Origin: Bemisia tabaci
Lineage: Eukaryota > Arthropoda > Insecta > Hemiptera > Aleyrodidae
DNA: 64,000 nt
Assembly: GCF_918797505.1 (NCBI RefSeq)
Contig: NC_092800.1
Coordinates: 3,906,001-3,970,000, forward strand
Direction of reading: 5' to 3'
Shown: positions 1 to 10,042 of the stretch, in pieces
How positions within the stretch are numbered: position 1 is the stretch's first letter
How the letters are laid out: the number at the start of each line of letters is the position of its first letter
Notes under the pieces: model-generated
Database searches by the model: none
Seen by the model: the letters and a program-made list of their open reading frames with translations, nothing else
What the model was told of the DNA's origin: nothing
Position numbers and translations under genes: made by a program

Positions 1-640
1 TCTTTTCTTAGTAAATACACCAAGATTTTTCTTCAGTGCGTACATTTGACATTTCGGGTGGTTCCATTCCGTCATGGAAGCTCGACTCCACTTGGCAACG
101 GGAGGTGGATCCATGAGTTCATGACGTCTCAATAACAATTTATAAGAGAGGGATCGAATGGAGCCCAGTCAAAATGTAATTGCCGGCGATTGGCTCGCGG
201 CCAGCCCCGAGAACGGCCAAACTGTTAAAAGTTTCATCGGATAAATCCGCCGAACGAGAGGGGGGGATTCTGTCCCCGCCTGCGCCCCCTCCGTTGCGGT
301 TCCCTTACTCTACAGTGTTTGCTGACTAGGAGCTCGGCTGGGTTGCCGATTTGGACTGGAATTCTCGAAAAATTGACTCTCATTCGGGCTTGAAACTGTC
401 TACGACCAATGCAAGCATTGTTAGAATTTCTGTAATTTCAGACATCGCGCAGCAGCGCAATAGAAGGAGAATATGCAATGTTGCAGTTTTGTGGACGTGG
501 TTGCTAGCGCGCTCCACTTCGTTCGTCGTCGTTTGAATACCGCAGTATGTGACGCCTCGGTCCAACACTTTTTTGTTTATCAAAATAAAACCAATGTCCA
601 ACTTTACATCGAATCGCCTGCTTCATTGTTTAAAAAACAA
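1..640. other. No feature recognised
   Basis: No element ends, coding motif or RNA fold is recognised here. Two short overlapping open frames on opposite strands (351-536 and 380-601) resemble no known family and look like chance frames. Confidence 0.5.
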
Positions 641-653
641 CAAGCATAACTAT

Positions 654-885
654 ATTGTCGTGCTAAGAAAAAACGGCAGATAAACCATCAGGCTTTACCA
701 AATTCCCTCTGATAGAGCACAAATTTATTGGAGGAGTTGAATATATTTTCTTTCAAATATTTCAGACTATTTTGTTCATGATATTGAATCTAAAATATCT
801 GTAAATTTTGAAGAAAAATATGCACGAATTGTAGTCAAAAACACATCTTTCTTTCGGGGAACTTTGGCAACTCTCGGGTTCAATC
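654..885. mobile_element. Family C element, divergent copy
   Basis: The left end reads GTCGTGCTAAGAAAAAACGG, a mutated version of the family C end. The right part contains the family hallmark GGGGAACTTTGGCAACTCTCG. The interior keeps the AT-rich core with TTTCAGACTATTTTGTTC seen in other copies. This is one of the oldest-looking copies in the window. Confidence 0.6.
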
Positions 886-889
886 GTGA

Positions 890-1255
890 TTCAAGCTTTC
901 CATTCACAAGCAAAATTAATGATTTTCGATGGCTTTTCCGAGGAGTTCTCGTGGGTGAAATGAAGGAATTTCGAGCACATATTAATGATTTTCGACAGAA
1001 GGGGGGGGGGGGGTCGGGTACTTACAGATGATTGTAAAGGCTTTAGAAACCGATCAGAAATTTCTCGTAGGAGAGGGTTCTCCAAGGGTAAAATATTCCT
1101 GAAAATCACAGAAAATGACTTAAATGAACGTTATTCAGTCAACGAAAATCTGACCACGTCACTGATGTCATTACACTCTGATTGCTCTAACTTTCCTCGA
1201 TTTTCCCTTAAGTGTGCCCTGAGCGTCATCACCAAATTTAACGAAGTTCTTTAAA
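890..1255. repeat. Unclassified repeat-like stretch with G13 tract
   Basis: Contains ATTAATGATTTTCGA twice (about 916-930 and 981-995) and a run of 13 G at 1001-1013. The sequence after the G tract (GGAGAGGGTTCTCCAAGGG, then AAAATCACAGAAAATG) weakly resembles the sequence after the G13 tract at 6176-6188. That may mark a repeat family with an internal poly-G tract. No coding evidence. Confidence 0.35.
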
Positions 1256-1315
1256 TCAATTTAAACAAAACCCACACTCACATATTATATCGATGAAATA
1301 CTGGGATATCTACAA

Positions 1316-1456
1316 TTGGACCGCATTTTGCAATTTGGAGCTATAAATTCTGGATCTTCTGGAAAAACACTAATGTGCATAGGGAAACTAATGTCACATA
1401 CGTTGTTTTTAAATCGGGCCAGAATTTATAGCTCCAAATTGCAAAATGCAGTACAA
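1316..1456. mobile_element. Family O inverted-repeat element
   Basis: Nearly perfect inverted arms: TTGGACCGCATTTTGCAATT on the left and its complement ending ...AAATTGCAAAATGCAGTACAA on the right. The loop (ATAGGGAAACTAATGTCACATACG) closely matches the loop of the copy near 47955, so the two belong to one family. Confidence 0.7.
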
Positions 1457-1554
1457 TTTGCCCGCTCTTTCTCTGTTTTCTATTCCCGTCGAGCGAAAAG
1501 TTCGAATTTTCCTAAAACACGTCGTCGCCTACAAGGTTTCAAATCAAGACCAGT

Positions 1555-2110
1555 AGCGAGGCACGAATGATCGATCATCAATAATTCCCGATTTGAAACC
1601 GTGGTAAAGAATCGATTATTACGATGTTCATTGCGAACACCCTGTCTATCGACCCCTTTCCATATGTTTCAATGGCAGAACAAGCGATACATCGCAAGGC
1701 ACGCCACGCCACCGTTCGAGACGAGCATGCATTTTAAGATTGGCGAGAATCGATTAGTACGATTTTCATTGCGAACGCCCTCTTTATCGACCCTTTTCCA
1801 TATATTTCAATGGCAGATCCAACGATACATCGCAAAGCACGCTACGCCACCGTTCGAGACGAGCATGCATTTCAAGATCGGCGAGAGAACTTCGCGCAGT
1901 GTGAACTGAGAAGCGCGAGATGTCCGCGACAGTAAATTGGCAATTTGATTTACACTTGCTGCCTCGCTCCCGATCCCAACGAACCGCTATCGATATTTCC
2001 CCATATAAAGCTATGCTAAAGAATCGATTCCTCGCGAACACCCCGATGATCGACCCTTCTCCATGCGTTTAAATGGAAGACCGATCGATTCATCGCAGGG
2101 TACATACCGA
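1555..2110. repeat. Degraded family H block with 138-bp tandem duplication
   Basis: Three family H-derived segments in a row. The motifs AATCGATTATTACGATGTTC, CGATACATCGCAAGGCACGC and GCCACGCCACCG are internal and terminal parts of H. The segment starting near 1611 repeats at 1749 with a 138-bp offset. Because 138 is a multiple of three, a 102-codon frame runs through both copies, but it is repeat DNA, not a gene. A third H-like core lies at 1983-2108. Confidence 0.7.
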
Positions 2111-2300
2111 GCCGTTGCATGCCGGTGTACGGCAATTCATCGAGCTGCAACGCTCGGCGTTCAGCTTGTTTTTCAGCACGTTTTTCTGGTCGCTAACTGC
2201 TAATGGAATTGCATCGGCCGACCTCCCCCCCTCCTTCTCCCCGCGCCCCCTTTCGGCTCCTTTTTCCCGACGTAAAAAACCCAGCATATTTTTCCACCGC

Positions 2301-2539
2301 CGCACAGTGGACCGAGTCAATTAGAGAGGTCGGACATGAAATTGTTGGACTAAAACTTCAAATTTCGACGTTTATTTCGTCACATTTCACACTTCGAGGG
2401 GTGCACTGAGAAGAAAATTTCGCGAGGAAACCAATGGAACCACTTTTAGAATCTCAAAGTTTCGTAAAAACGGAGTTTTAAGCGTTTAAAGTTTCCAAAT
2501 TTTGTCCGACCTCCCCGATCGACTCGAACCACTGTGCGC
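2301..2539. mobile_element. Family E inverted-repeat element
   Basis: Left end CGCACAGTGGACCGAGTCAA and right end CGACTCGAACCACTGTGCG are inverted repeats. Just inside lie GAGGTCGGACA and TGTCCGACCTC. Further copies are at 38425-38645 and 53467-54320, with a truncated one at 10549-10609. Too short to code, so a non-autonomous DNA element. Confidence 0.75.
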
Positions 2540-2671
2540 CGTCCCGGCCCCGTCCGGTGCAGTGCCCCCGTTTCGGGTCGCCCTGCCAATTTTCTCCGGG
2601 AAAATATTGGCTTTTCGACGTTGCGAGTTTGGTCCGAATTCGAAGTTAATCTCTCCCAGTGTTGTCTTTCA

Positions 2672-2770
2672 TGGAGCGTCGAAGTGCGGACATGCCGGTA
2701 ATTTTGAGGTTAGGTCATGGAGTTTTAGGGGCTAGAAAGGGCAGCCAAGGGCCGTTCCTAATTGGGGTAA
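2672..2770 (+). repeat. Family BB repeat, partial
   Basis: The sequence GTGCGGACATGCCGGTAATT then GGTTAGGTCATGGAG and AAAGGGCAGCC matches the starts of the longer repeats at 35896-36125 and 47656-47882. The rest of the family is missing here. Confidence 0.5.
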
Positions 2771-3220
2771 CGCTTTGGGGGGAAGGGAGCCGAAGAGAGC
2801 GTTAATCCATTTTTTTTTACTAGGGGTTAGATAAATAGGGTTACTCTACGAGGGATAGATTTGAACTGCAACAAGGAAAAGTGGAGGGTCTCATGTCTCT
2901 GGATTCGATACTGAACCTATATCATTCACCAAAAAAAACCCGACAACAGTGCACCACTACCTTGGGTGCCTCCTTTGTAATGACTTCCTCCGTCAAATTG
3001 TCGTGAAAAATCTCGAAATCGCACCTCCGGCGAACGAGAAAACCGGTGGTTTTCGTCCCCTTCCCTCGAAGCAGCCGTAGGCCGCGGAAACTCCCCTTTC
3101 AGAAATGGAAAGATGAGAATATGAAACGATAACGCTCTCCTCTGTTGCATCCCTCCAGGCGCTTATCGAATTTCGATATTTTGAAGGGTGATAATAGTGA
3201 TAAAATATCGAGCGCAACTT
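2771..3220. other. No feature recognised
   Basis: Contains a short T tract near 2811. Two overlapping minus-strand frames (2926-3150, 2993-3217) show no known motif. No inverted ends found. Confidence 0.4.
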
Positions 3221-3366
3221 GGCGTGAATGATCGATTATCAATATTTCTCCATTTGAGTTACGGTAAAGAATCGATTTTCACGGTGTTCGTTGCGAACAT
3301 CCTGTTTATGCTTATCCATGGGTTTAAACACGAGATAAATCGATATATCGTAAAGCACACTACGCC
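3221..3366. mobile_element. Family H element, degraded
   Basis: Reads GGCGTGAATGATCGATTATC, then GGTAAAGAATCGATTTTCAC and TGTTCGTTGCGAACA, and ends AAGCACACTACGCC. This is the internal order of family H. Outer CAGTG ends and the TSD are lost. Confidence 0.65.
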
Positions 3367-3826
3367 TCTAACTCGACTGTTGGCGAGCTTTGAGCTTTAC
3401 GGGTTTTCCTATTCGATCGATATTTCTCGTATCGAAGTTCGATATTTAACGGGTGCCTCGGCGAGTAATCGATTATACCGCCCTCTTCGAATGTTACATT
3501 TTTTCATGCCACATGTTTTTCCCTTTCTTCCCTCTTTTCTATGGAGAGTTGCGTTCCGTTTGTGCGCGAGCTTCTTCGCTCTTTTCCGATCGATTTGTTG
3601 AATCCCGAAGTAAGCTCAACTTTTCAATTTTGTATTTTGCTCTCATCCCTCGCTCCTTATTACGTGCTCGTTTCCGAAGAAATGTATCAATTCCGAGTCG
3701 GGAGAAATCTCCTTCTCTCTGTTCCGTTTCGGACATCGATGGTCCTTGTTGCTTGTTGTGTCCCGTCCAGAATACTTATCTGCTTTTAGATTGCACCTCT
3801 CCTGAAAAATAGCATGAATGCCGTTG
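3367..3826. other. No feature recognised
   Basis: Pyrimidine-rich stretch (for example TTTCCCTTTCTTCCCTCTTTTC near 3519) open in several frames. A 137-codon frame (3188-3601) starts inside the H remnant and has no recognisable domain. Confidence 0.35.
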
Positions 3827-4240
3827 CAGGGTGTCTAGCAATTTTCAAAAATAAAATTCTCTGACATTTCCCTGACGAAAACGGCCAAAAAACCGGGAAA
3901 AATTTAAGTTTCCTGACGGTCAGGAGAAAAATGTCCCTTGCATTTTCCTGAAAAAATGAAAAATATCCCTATGTTTCAAGACGGTTGAACTGATTAGATA
4001 CGAGTAAGAATTTTTTCATGTTTTAGGAATATAATGTAGTAAATGGAGCAAAATATATGGTGCCTAAACATATGCGAAATATTTTTGCTTCGCCTTCATA
4101 ATTTAAAGACATCCGCAGAAAATCTGGTATAAATTTTGGTATCGTTTTCCATGTTTTTGAAACTTGATTCATCATCAATTTTCAACAAAAAAAAAAAAAA
4201 TCAGTATTTTTCGATTTCCCTGGCATTTCTGTGACACGCA
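3827..4240. mobile_element. Family K element, one end
   Basis: Begins CAGGGTGTCTAGCAATTTTC and carries TTCCCTGACGAAAACGGCC, then AAGACGGTTGAACTGATTAG. Related copies sit at 33735-34195 and, inverted, at 8934-9111. No matching right end is visible, so the copy appears truncated. Confidence 0.6.
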
Positions 4241-4698
4241 ATTCGCATGCGAAAATTCCCGGACGTGCCGAATTTTTGCGAAATTTTTCGAAGGTAAAAT
4301 CGAGGATCATTATCCTCGATAACCGTAAATAATAAGAAGGAGCAACAAACGGAACCCGGCGATGCGGTTGTAATCGCCTAAAGGATATGACTGTAAGTCA
4401 GTGTGAAGCATCGAATCTGAGGACGAGAAAATCCCCCGCAAAATGGCCGCAGTCTAACTGACGCCTTAACAGCAAGATTAGAGGATCAACGATAAACGGA
4501 ATGTGATAAGAAGATAGAGCTCTTGATCCGCAAAGAAAAGTAAGGCTTTCAAAGAAGGAATCTTACGTACAAAGGAAAGTCTGTAAAGCCCGTCTGTTTG
4601 AAAGGAAAAAAATATTATTCTAGCCGGAGATTCAACGGTATCTTCAAAACGGAAAGAAATGACGTTAAAAATACCTGACCACAAGAATGTGTTTTACA
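4241..4698. other. No feature recognised
   Basis: No element ends, tandem repeat or coding motif recognised between the K remnant and element Q. Confidence 0.4.
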
Positions 4699-6145
4699 CA
4701 CTGAAAAAAAAGTGGAAGTGGGATTGACCATAATGGTATAGTAAAAAAAAATATGGTGATAAAAAGCCAAATAATGGTCGATTTAAGCATCTAGATGAAA
4801 GTGAGAATCATACTCGATATAAAAATTACCATACCCGGATTGTAAATATCAGTTAGGTGTGTCTGTCCATCGTTTAGGTATTTCTCACCATCAGCTGGGT
4901 ATTTTTTACCATACGATGAGTTAAAAGTATGGAATAACATGGTAACACTTGCGTTTGATATCTGTAGGCATCTGTATGCGACTGGTCATGGTGTTGGTAG
5001 GTTAAATTTACCATACTGGTATAGTCAGCGTGGTGAGAGCTCCCGCTTGACTGCGCTGCGGTCTGTGGTCCGCCATTTTTCGTTTGTCTGTTTGTCAGTT
5101 ATAAATTTATCACGTTGAGGGTCGGAGTCCGTGGCTGTGTTTTATTGATCCATATTAATCCATGTGAATCCACGCGTAATTTGCCCAAATTTGTGTTCGA
5201 ATTGTCCCTAAAGCTACCGTCTTCTCTTCGAATCTATCTATATTGATCTGCCACATACATTTTCTGAGATTTTTTCGTTATTCGTATCGACCAATTTCTG
5301 GAGGTTAGGAGTTGCTACAATGAATCTGGCTTGCAAAGTGAAGGAATCCTGAAAATTTGAAAACCTTCGCAAAGTTGTTCTGCAATCCAGTGAATATCGG
5401 TTCTGTGTAAAGTCATTTCGAAAACATAAAAGTGCGGAAGTAATTTGAAAATAATCGACTAGAAGTGATTTTTGAATACTTCGTTCGTAGGTATATCTAT
5501 ATTCTTGTTAAAATTTTCGAAGCTCAACATACTCAGATGAAGAGACAAATGTGCGTGGGATTGATGTTTAACTGTAACTTTAAGCAAAATTTGGCAGCTT
5601 CTGCCCCACCGTGAACCGTGCGATTGGATTTTCATGTAGTGTCTTTTTGTGGGTATATTTTGAACTATCTATTTATTATATGCAATTAAATTTTCCGTGG
5701 ATCTGATTTAGTCTGTAAATGATACCTTAACGCGAATAACAAGTATGGTTTTGGTATCATTTACTTGAAATCAGTGAAGCAATTATCTGCTATTTCTCGT
5801 TGAAACTGTCTTTAACTGCCATTGATTGTGTATGTAACGGAATTTCTAAAAGTAAGATGTAAGTAAAATATCCACGACTTTCATCAAAAGCATTTAATAA
5901 TATAAGATGAGTGGATTTTAGAATCTACAAGGTTTGTCGCAGCATCTGGATGCTTGAAATTACCATACTAGTCAGTCGGGAACGCCACACTGGCACTGTG
6001 TCGCATAGTGTCAGCCGTATCGTGTTATTTACCATACCGGTATATTGGTAACTATGCTGCAGCTTCACTGTGTAAAAAATCAAGTAGACAGTATGGTAAA
6101 TAACACCCAAACTCTGGTAAATCCCACCGATTATTTTTTTCAGTG
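4699..6145. mobile_element. Family Q, 1.45-kb non-autonomous DNA transposon
   Basis: The left end is CACTGAAAAAAAAGTGG followed by GTGGGATTGACCATAATGG. The right end is the inverse: CTGGTAAATCCCACC, then TTTTTTTCAGTG. Both subterminal zones are packed with TACCAT/ATGGTA motifs (about a dozen, for example near 4731, 4828, 4909, 4940, 5010, 5962, 6030, 6091). No frame with a transposase motif is present. No clear TSD was found. The only copy in the window. Confidence 0.7.
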
Positions 6146-6285
6146 CAGGAGTGCATCCATAAATTGATCCCGGGAGGGGGGGGGGGGGTGTCTAAGGTGC
6201 AACATTTATCTTGGAGGAAGGGGTTCAAACGAAAAACTTTGAAAATTACGAAAAATGGCGCTTCGGAGAACTTGCACACAAAGCT
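6146..6285. repeat. G13 tract and flanking repeat-like sequence
   Basis: A run of 13 G at 6176-6188 lies just outside element Q. The downstream GGAGGAAGGGGTTC resembles the sequence after the G13 tract at 1001. Confidence 0.4.
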
Positions 6286-6560
6286 TTTCTTGCTTCATTT
6301 GAGAGAGTCAAACGAGCTGAGTTCGCAGAATTTTTCATATGCTTGTTTATTGAAAGGGGAAATTGTAGAAGAAAAGTTGAAACGTAAAAAAGTGTGCCGC
6401 CTTGTGACTTCATTAGGCAGCATTTCCCATTTAAACAAATGTACTTCAGCAGATTACGTTATTTTGTCATATTTCCTCCAATAGTTTCTCAATTAAGAAA
6501 CCAAGGATATCCTTGTGCTCAGTTCTGTTAGTAGTTTAACTTTGAACAAGAAATTTTAAA
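6286..6560 (+). repeat. Family DD repeat
   Basis: The stretch GAGCTGAGTTCGCAGAATTT, TTGTAGAAGAAAAGTTGAAA, AGTGTGCCGCCTTGTGAC and GGCAGCATTTCCCATTTAAA matches, inverted, the sequence at 21880-22235. Its right half matches 52690-53110. It is a dispersed repeat of unknown type. Confidence 0.6.
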
Positions 6561-6667
6561 AGAATTCAGACACCCCAAATCCTCCATTTTGATGAAATAC
6601 ATAGGTCGGTGAAATATAACGAATCCGAGTTGGACAATCCAAGTTACTTCAGCAATGATTATCCGCA

Positions 6668-6774
6668 GGTCGGTTGTTGAATCGTTATCGAAAGATCTTC
6701 GTCGATAACTCCCTATCTTAACAATTCTATATATCGATCAAGGTCATTCGATAACGATTCAACAATCGAACCAC
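6668..6774. repeat. Short inverted repeat
   Basis: GGTTGTTGAATCGTTATCGA near 6672 is mirrored by TTCGATAACGATTCAACAAT near 6747. The arms are about 24 bp with a 50-bp loop. It may be a miniature element or a degraded foldback. Confidence 0.6.
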
Positions 6775-6871
6775 TGTTGCCCATCACAAAGTCATACATA
6801 TTTTCATTTGCGACGATCGTTGACCTCATCGGCTCAACGTTGAATTCACCGATGGCCTGTCGATCGGTACA

Positions 6872-7326
6872 GTGGCAAGACTTGAATTATCGATTATCGA
6901 TATTTCTCCTTTTGAAGCTATGATAAAGAATCGATTATTAAGGTGTTCGTTACTTAAATCCCAGGGTATCTACTAAAACAGGCTAACTAAAAATCAGTAC
7001 TCTTACAGTACTTTCCCAAAAAATTCAGTACCTCCTATTCCTAAACAGAAAAATGTAGAACTTTTTCAGTACCTCAAAATGACGAAATTCGGCACACTTG
7101 AATTTCCCGCTGAAATTGTGATAAAAATGATGAAAAAAATCCAGACCTTCTTGCAAAATACCGCACTTTTTCAGCACTTCTGGATCGCCCGTTAAAAATC
7201 AGTACTATTTCCGGACTTTCCGGAAATTCCGGACTTGCAGACACCCTGGTCACCCTGTGTATCGATCCTTTTCTATAGATTTAGATAGCAGATAATCGAT
7301 ATATCGCAAAGCACGCCGCGCCGCTG
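6872..7326. mobile_element. Family H element interrupted by family A
   Basis: H sequence begins near CAGTGGCAAGACTTG. It runs through GATAAAGAATCGATTATTAA and GGTGTTCGTTAC, stops at 6961, and resumes at 7249 with CACCCTGTGTATCGATCC through CGCAAAGCACGCC. The gap is filled by the family A copy 6962-7248. Confidence 0.7.
6962..7248. mobile_element. Family A element nested in H
   Basis: Left end CAGGGTATCTACTAAAACAG, right end GGACTTGCAGACACCCTG. The internal order AATCAGTAC, TACAGTAC, TTCAGTACCTC and GAAATTCCGGACTT is shared by all copies. A possible imperfect 5-bp TSD (GTTAC/GTCAC) flanks it. Non-coding. Confidence 0.8.
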
Positions 7327-7570
7327 GATCGGAGTCCGAGGCAGGCGATTTATTTCCAGGCCACGCGCTCGCTCGATCCGAGGGACATTCTCCTCGGGTC
7401 GAGTACCCTTCGACGTCGGACGTCGCCGTCGTCGTGACGTGATCCCGCGCTGCACGTCACACGTCACGGGTCGCGACGCGCGTCAAACGTTGCTCGTTGC
7501 TAGCACCGGTAACAAGGAGTCGGCAAACAAATGCCGCAGCAAGGTAGCCGCTCTAAAAATAACTGTACCC
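7327..7570. other. CpG-rich unclassified stretch
   Basis: GC-rich sequence between two H-derived blocks, with many CG steps (for example CGACGTCGGACGTCGCCGTC near 7410). No element ends or coding motif recognised. Confidence 0.35.
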
Positions 7571-7740
7571 GCACTCCTCGAAACCGGCAACGACGCAGGT
7601 AATTCAGTGGCGTGGCGCGTGCTTTGCGATGAATCGATTGATCGGCCATTTAAACCTATGGAAAAGAATCGATAATCAAGGTGTTCGCCACGAATACCTG
7701 ACTAATCGATTTTTTACCACAGTTTCAAATAGGGAAATAT
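7571..7740. repeat. Left copy of a 170-bp direct duplication (with H element part)
   Basis: From GCACTCCTCGAAACCGGCAA through CAGTGGCGTGGCGCG and the H core to AGGGAAATAT. The same order recurs at 8217-8400 on the other side of the family A copy. The H sequence inside starts at 7606. Confidence 0.75.
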
Positions 7741-8216
7741 CAGGGTGTCTACTGAAACAGGCTGGCCAAAAATCAGTACTTTTACAGTACCTTTATTATT
7801 GTAAATTTGAAAAATTTCAAAAATTTCAAAAATTTGAAAAATTTCAAAAATTTGAAAAATTTCAAAAATTTGAAAAATTTCAAAAATTTGAAAAATTTCA
7901 AAAATTTGAAAAATTTCAAAAATTTGAAATATTTCAAAAATTTGAAAAATTTCAAAAATTTGAAAAATTTCAAAAATTTGAAAAATTTCAAAAATTTGAA
8001 AAATTTCAAAAATTTGAAAAATTTCAAAAATTTGAAAAATTTCAAAAATTTGAAAAATTTCAAAAATTTGAAAAATTTCAAAAATTTGAATTTCTCGCTC
8101 AAATTGAGACAAAAATGACCAAGAATTTCCGCACTTGTTCAGTACTTCCGGACCCCCCTTAAAAAATCGGTACTATTTCCAGACTTTCTGGAAATTCCGG
8201 AATTGTAGACACCCTG
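7741..8216. mobile_element. Family A element with expanded minisatellite core
   Basis: Left end CAGGGTGTCTACTGAAACAG, right end GGAATTGTAGACACCCTG. The usual short AAATTT core of the family has grown into an array of 18-bp units at 7804-8092, so this copy is about 475 bp instead of about 300. Confidence 0.85.
7804..8092. repeat. 18-bp minisatellite, about 16 copies
   Basis: Unit GAAAAATTTCAAAAATTT repeated head to tail with only one visible variant (GAAATATTTC near 7927). The unit length is a multiple of three and the unit lacks stops, so long frames appear on both strands (for example repeated EKFQKF on plus). These are not genes. Other A copies have a single short version of this motif, so it expanded locally. 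Confidence 0.9.
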
Positions 8217-8400
8217 CTGTATCCACACTCTTCGAAACCGGCAACAACGCAGGTAATTCAGTGGCGTGGCGCGTGCTTTGCGATAAAACGATTGATCGGC
8301 CACTTAAACCTATGGAAAAGGATCGATAAACAAGGTGTTCGCCACGAATACCTGAATAATCGATTCTTTATCACAGCTTTAATAGGGAAAAATCGATAAT
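8217..8400. repeat. Right copy of the 170-bp direct duplication
   Basis: CACTCTTCGAAACCGGCAAC, GCAGGTAATTCAGTGGCGTG and the H core repeat 7571-7740 with scattered substitutions. The family A copy lies exactly between the two. Confidence 0.75.
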
Positions 8401-8703
8401 CGATCATTCACGAAGGTATAAAACCTGTGCATGTGATGGGATCTATGACGTTCACTTAATTTTGACAAAATCACAAGTATGTCCGTGATGTAAAGTATCG
8501 TTAAAAACTGAAAAATGTGATTGTGTTTATGTTTTTCAAAAGTTATAAAAGCCCTGCGCCTGATGATGGCGCAAGCCGAAAGATATCTCACTAATTAAAA
8601 AGTTTTAACAACAACGCCTTGGTTCCTTTTCACCTACCTTACAAAATGGTGTTGTTCAAGTGGAACTCGAAGTAATATTTTAGGGTATATATGGAGATTT
8701 CTA
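8401..8703 (+). mobile_element. Possible Penelope-like terminal remnant with hammerhead-like core
   Basis: At 8560-8589 CTGATGA is followed by GGC-GCAA-GCC (3-bp stem with a GNRA tetraloop), then GAAA and GATATCTC. That is the layout of a hammerhead ribozyme core with CUC as the candidate cleavage triplet. A stray U precedes stem II and no convincing stem I is seen, so it is probably inactive. Downstream TTTTAACAACAACGCCTTGG resembles, from memory, Penelope-like element ends. Without a homology search this is tentative. Confidence 0.35.
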
Positions 8704-8933
8704 CACTGGAAAAAACAGGCCTTTGAAACTGAAGTCCAGACTCTTAATAAGATTGACAAGAAAAAATACTCTTGATTCAATCCAATTTTTCCTTGAATCA
8801 AAGAGCCGAACTCCTTGATTTAGGCGGATTTCCTTTGGATTCAAGCAAAAGTCCTATTAAATCAAGAGTATTTTTTCTTGTCAATGTTTTTAAGAGTCTG
8901 GACTCTAGATCCAAGCAACTTTTTTTTCCAGTG
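8704..8933. mobile_element. Family F element
   Basis: Left end CACTGGAAAAAACAGGCC, right end TTTTTTTTCCAGTG. Hallmark internal inverted motifs: GTCCAGACTCTTAATAAG with GACAAGAAAAAATACTCTTG, mirrored by CAAGAGTATTTTTTCTTGTC and GAGTCTGGACTCTAGATCC. Confidence 0.85.
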
Positions 8934-9140
8934 TTAGGAATATTTCTCTATATTTGTCAAAGAAATGTCAGAGAATTATTTTTTCCGTCTATCGGCATTT
9001 TCAATTTTTCCCCGTTTTTTGGCTGTTTTTGTCAGAGAAATATAAGGGAATTGTCAGGGATATTTATTTATTTATTTATTTATTTTTTGAAAATTGCTTG
9101 AAACCCTGGCTCTAGATCCAAGCTATTTTTTGTCCAGTGT
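8934..9140 (-). mobile_element. Family K fragment followed by a second F end
   Basis: Inverted K sequence (TTGGCTGTTTTTGTCAGAG, ending TTTTGAAAATTGCTTGAAACCCTG) fills 8934-9111 and includes a (TTTA)n tract near 9061. It is followed by CTCTAGATCCAAGC...TTGTCCAGTG, a duplicate of the F right end. K probably inserted near the F terminus. Confidence 0.55.
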
Positions 9141-9685
9141 AAGTTTTGTCCGCCCACGCAAACGCCAACGAAAGCTGCGAGTCAATCGCGAAAAATCAAC
9201 TTCCGAGGCTCTAACACCGTAATTTCGAGAAAATTAAGTCGTTTCAATTCTGGAGCCCCGCGCCATTGTTTTTCGGCTCGACTAAGCCGCGCGTGGATTT
9301 CCAGTGAGCAAGCACTCAAATCGAGACAAATAAACAAGCGAACTAATTAACGATGCCCCACCCCCCTCCCACCGCTCGCGCTTACACATCGTTTTATTCC
9401 AGATAAAGTTTTATGAAGCTCCGTGTCGGGGACCACGGAGCGGAGCTTGGAAATGAGTATTCATGATTGTAATAGCGCGGCAAGTTGTAAAGTGTAGCCG
9501 GGGAGGGGGGGGGGGGGGGCTTATGCTCCAGGCGCAGGTGAAGCAGGGGGGGGGGGGGGGGGGCTTTCGCCGGATTGTACACCTTTGTGTGTTTAGTGTG
9601 CTCGGGTGCTTCGACTGGAACTTGGGCATGTTCCGAGTTGCCCCGTTTTCGTCGCTTCCTCGCTCTGGGGCTTCTCCGCAGACTA
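9141..9685. other. Unclassified; two long G tracts
   Basis: Runs of 15 G (9505-9519) and 18 G (9546-9563) lie 27 bp apart. Open frames across them are artefacts of the homopolymer. No element ends recognised. Confidence 0.5.
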
Positions 9686-9938
9686 CTGCCGCGCTGAGGA
9701 AAAACGCCGTATGAGCCTTCAGACGTTGCCAAATTTCTTCCGAGAACAACCGAAATTACTGGGAAAACTGTGAATATTATTTTCCAAAAATTTCAGACAA
9801 TTTTGTTCGCAGTTTAATCTTAAGTATCTTAAACTTTTAAGGAGAAATATGCATGAATGTTGTCACAAATACATGTTTTATCCAGGGAAATTTGGCAACT
9901 CTTGAATGTTCTTATGGCGTTTTTCCATAGCACGACAG
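9686..9938. mobile_element. Family C element
   Basis: Left end CTGCCGCGCTGAGGAAAAAC then GCCGTATGAGCCTTCAGACG. Right end TGGCGTTTTTCCATAGCACG then ACAG. Palindromic, about 253 bp, AT-rich core. Confidence 0.85.
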
Positions 9939-9940
9939 TA

Positions 9941-10042
9941 ATGCTGTGCTAAGGAAAAACGCCGTGTGAACATTCGAGAGTTGCTAAATTTTCTATGGTA
10001 AAACGTTTAATTTAAAAGGAGGTTATAAATATTTTACCTCGA
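9941..10042. mobile_element. Family C, left half of a split copy
   Basis: ATGCTGTGCTAAGGAAAAAC through TTATAAATATTTTACCTCGA is the left third of a C element. It stops exactly where D begins. The matching right end lies at 14172-14251, beyond the second D. The 8 bases TACCTCGA (10035-10042) recur at 14172-14179. Confidence 0.75.

Noticed and set aside
1601..1909. 102-codon frame with an internal repeat
   Set aside because: Consequence of a 138-bp tandem duplication of degraded H element DNA.
7629..8162. 177-codon EKFQKF-repeat protein
   Set aside because: Produced by the stop-free 18-bp minisatellite inside an A element. Opposite-strand and alternate frames are equally open.
9463..9749. Gly- or Pro-rich proteins on both strands
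   Set aside because: Generated by the G15 and G18 tracts.
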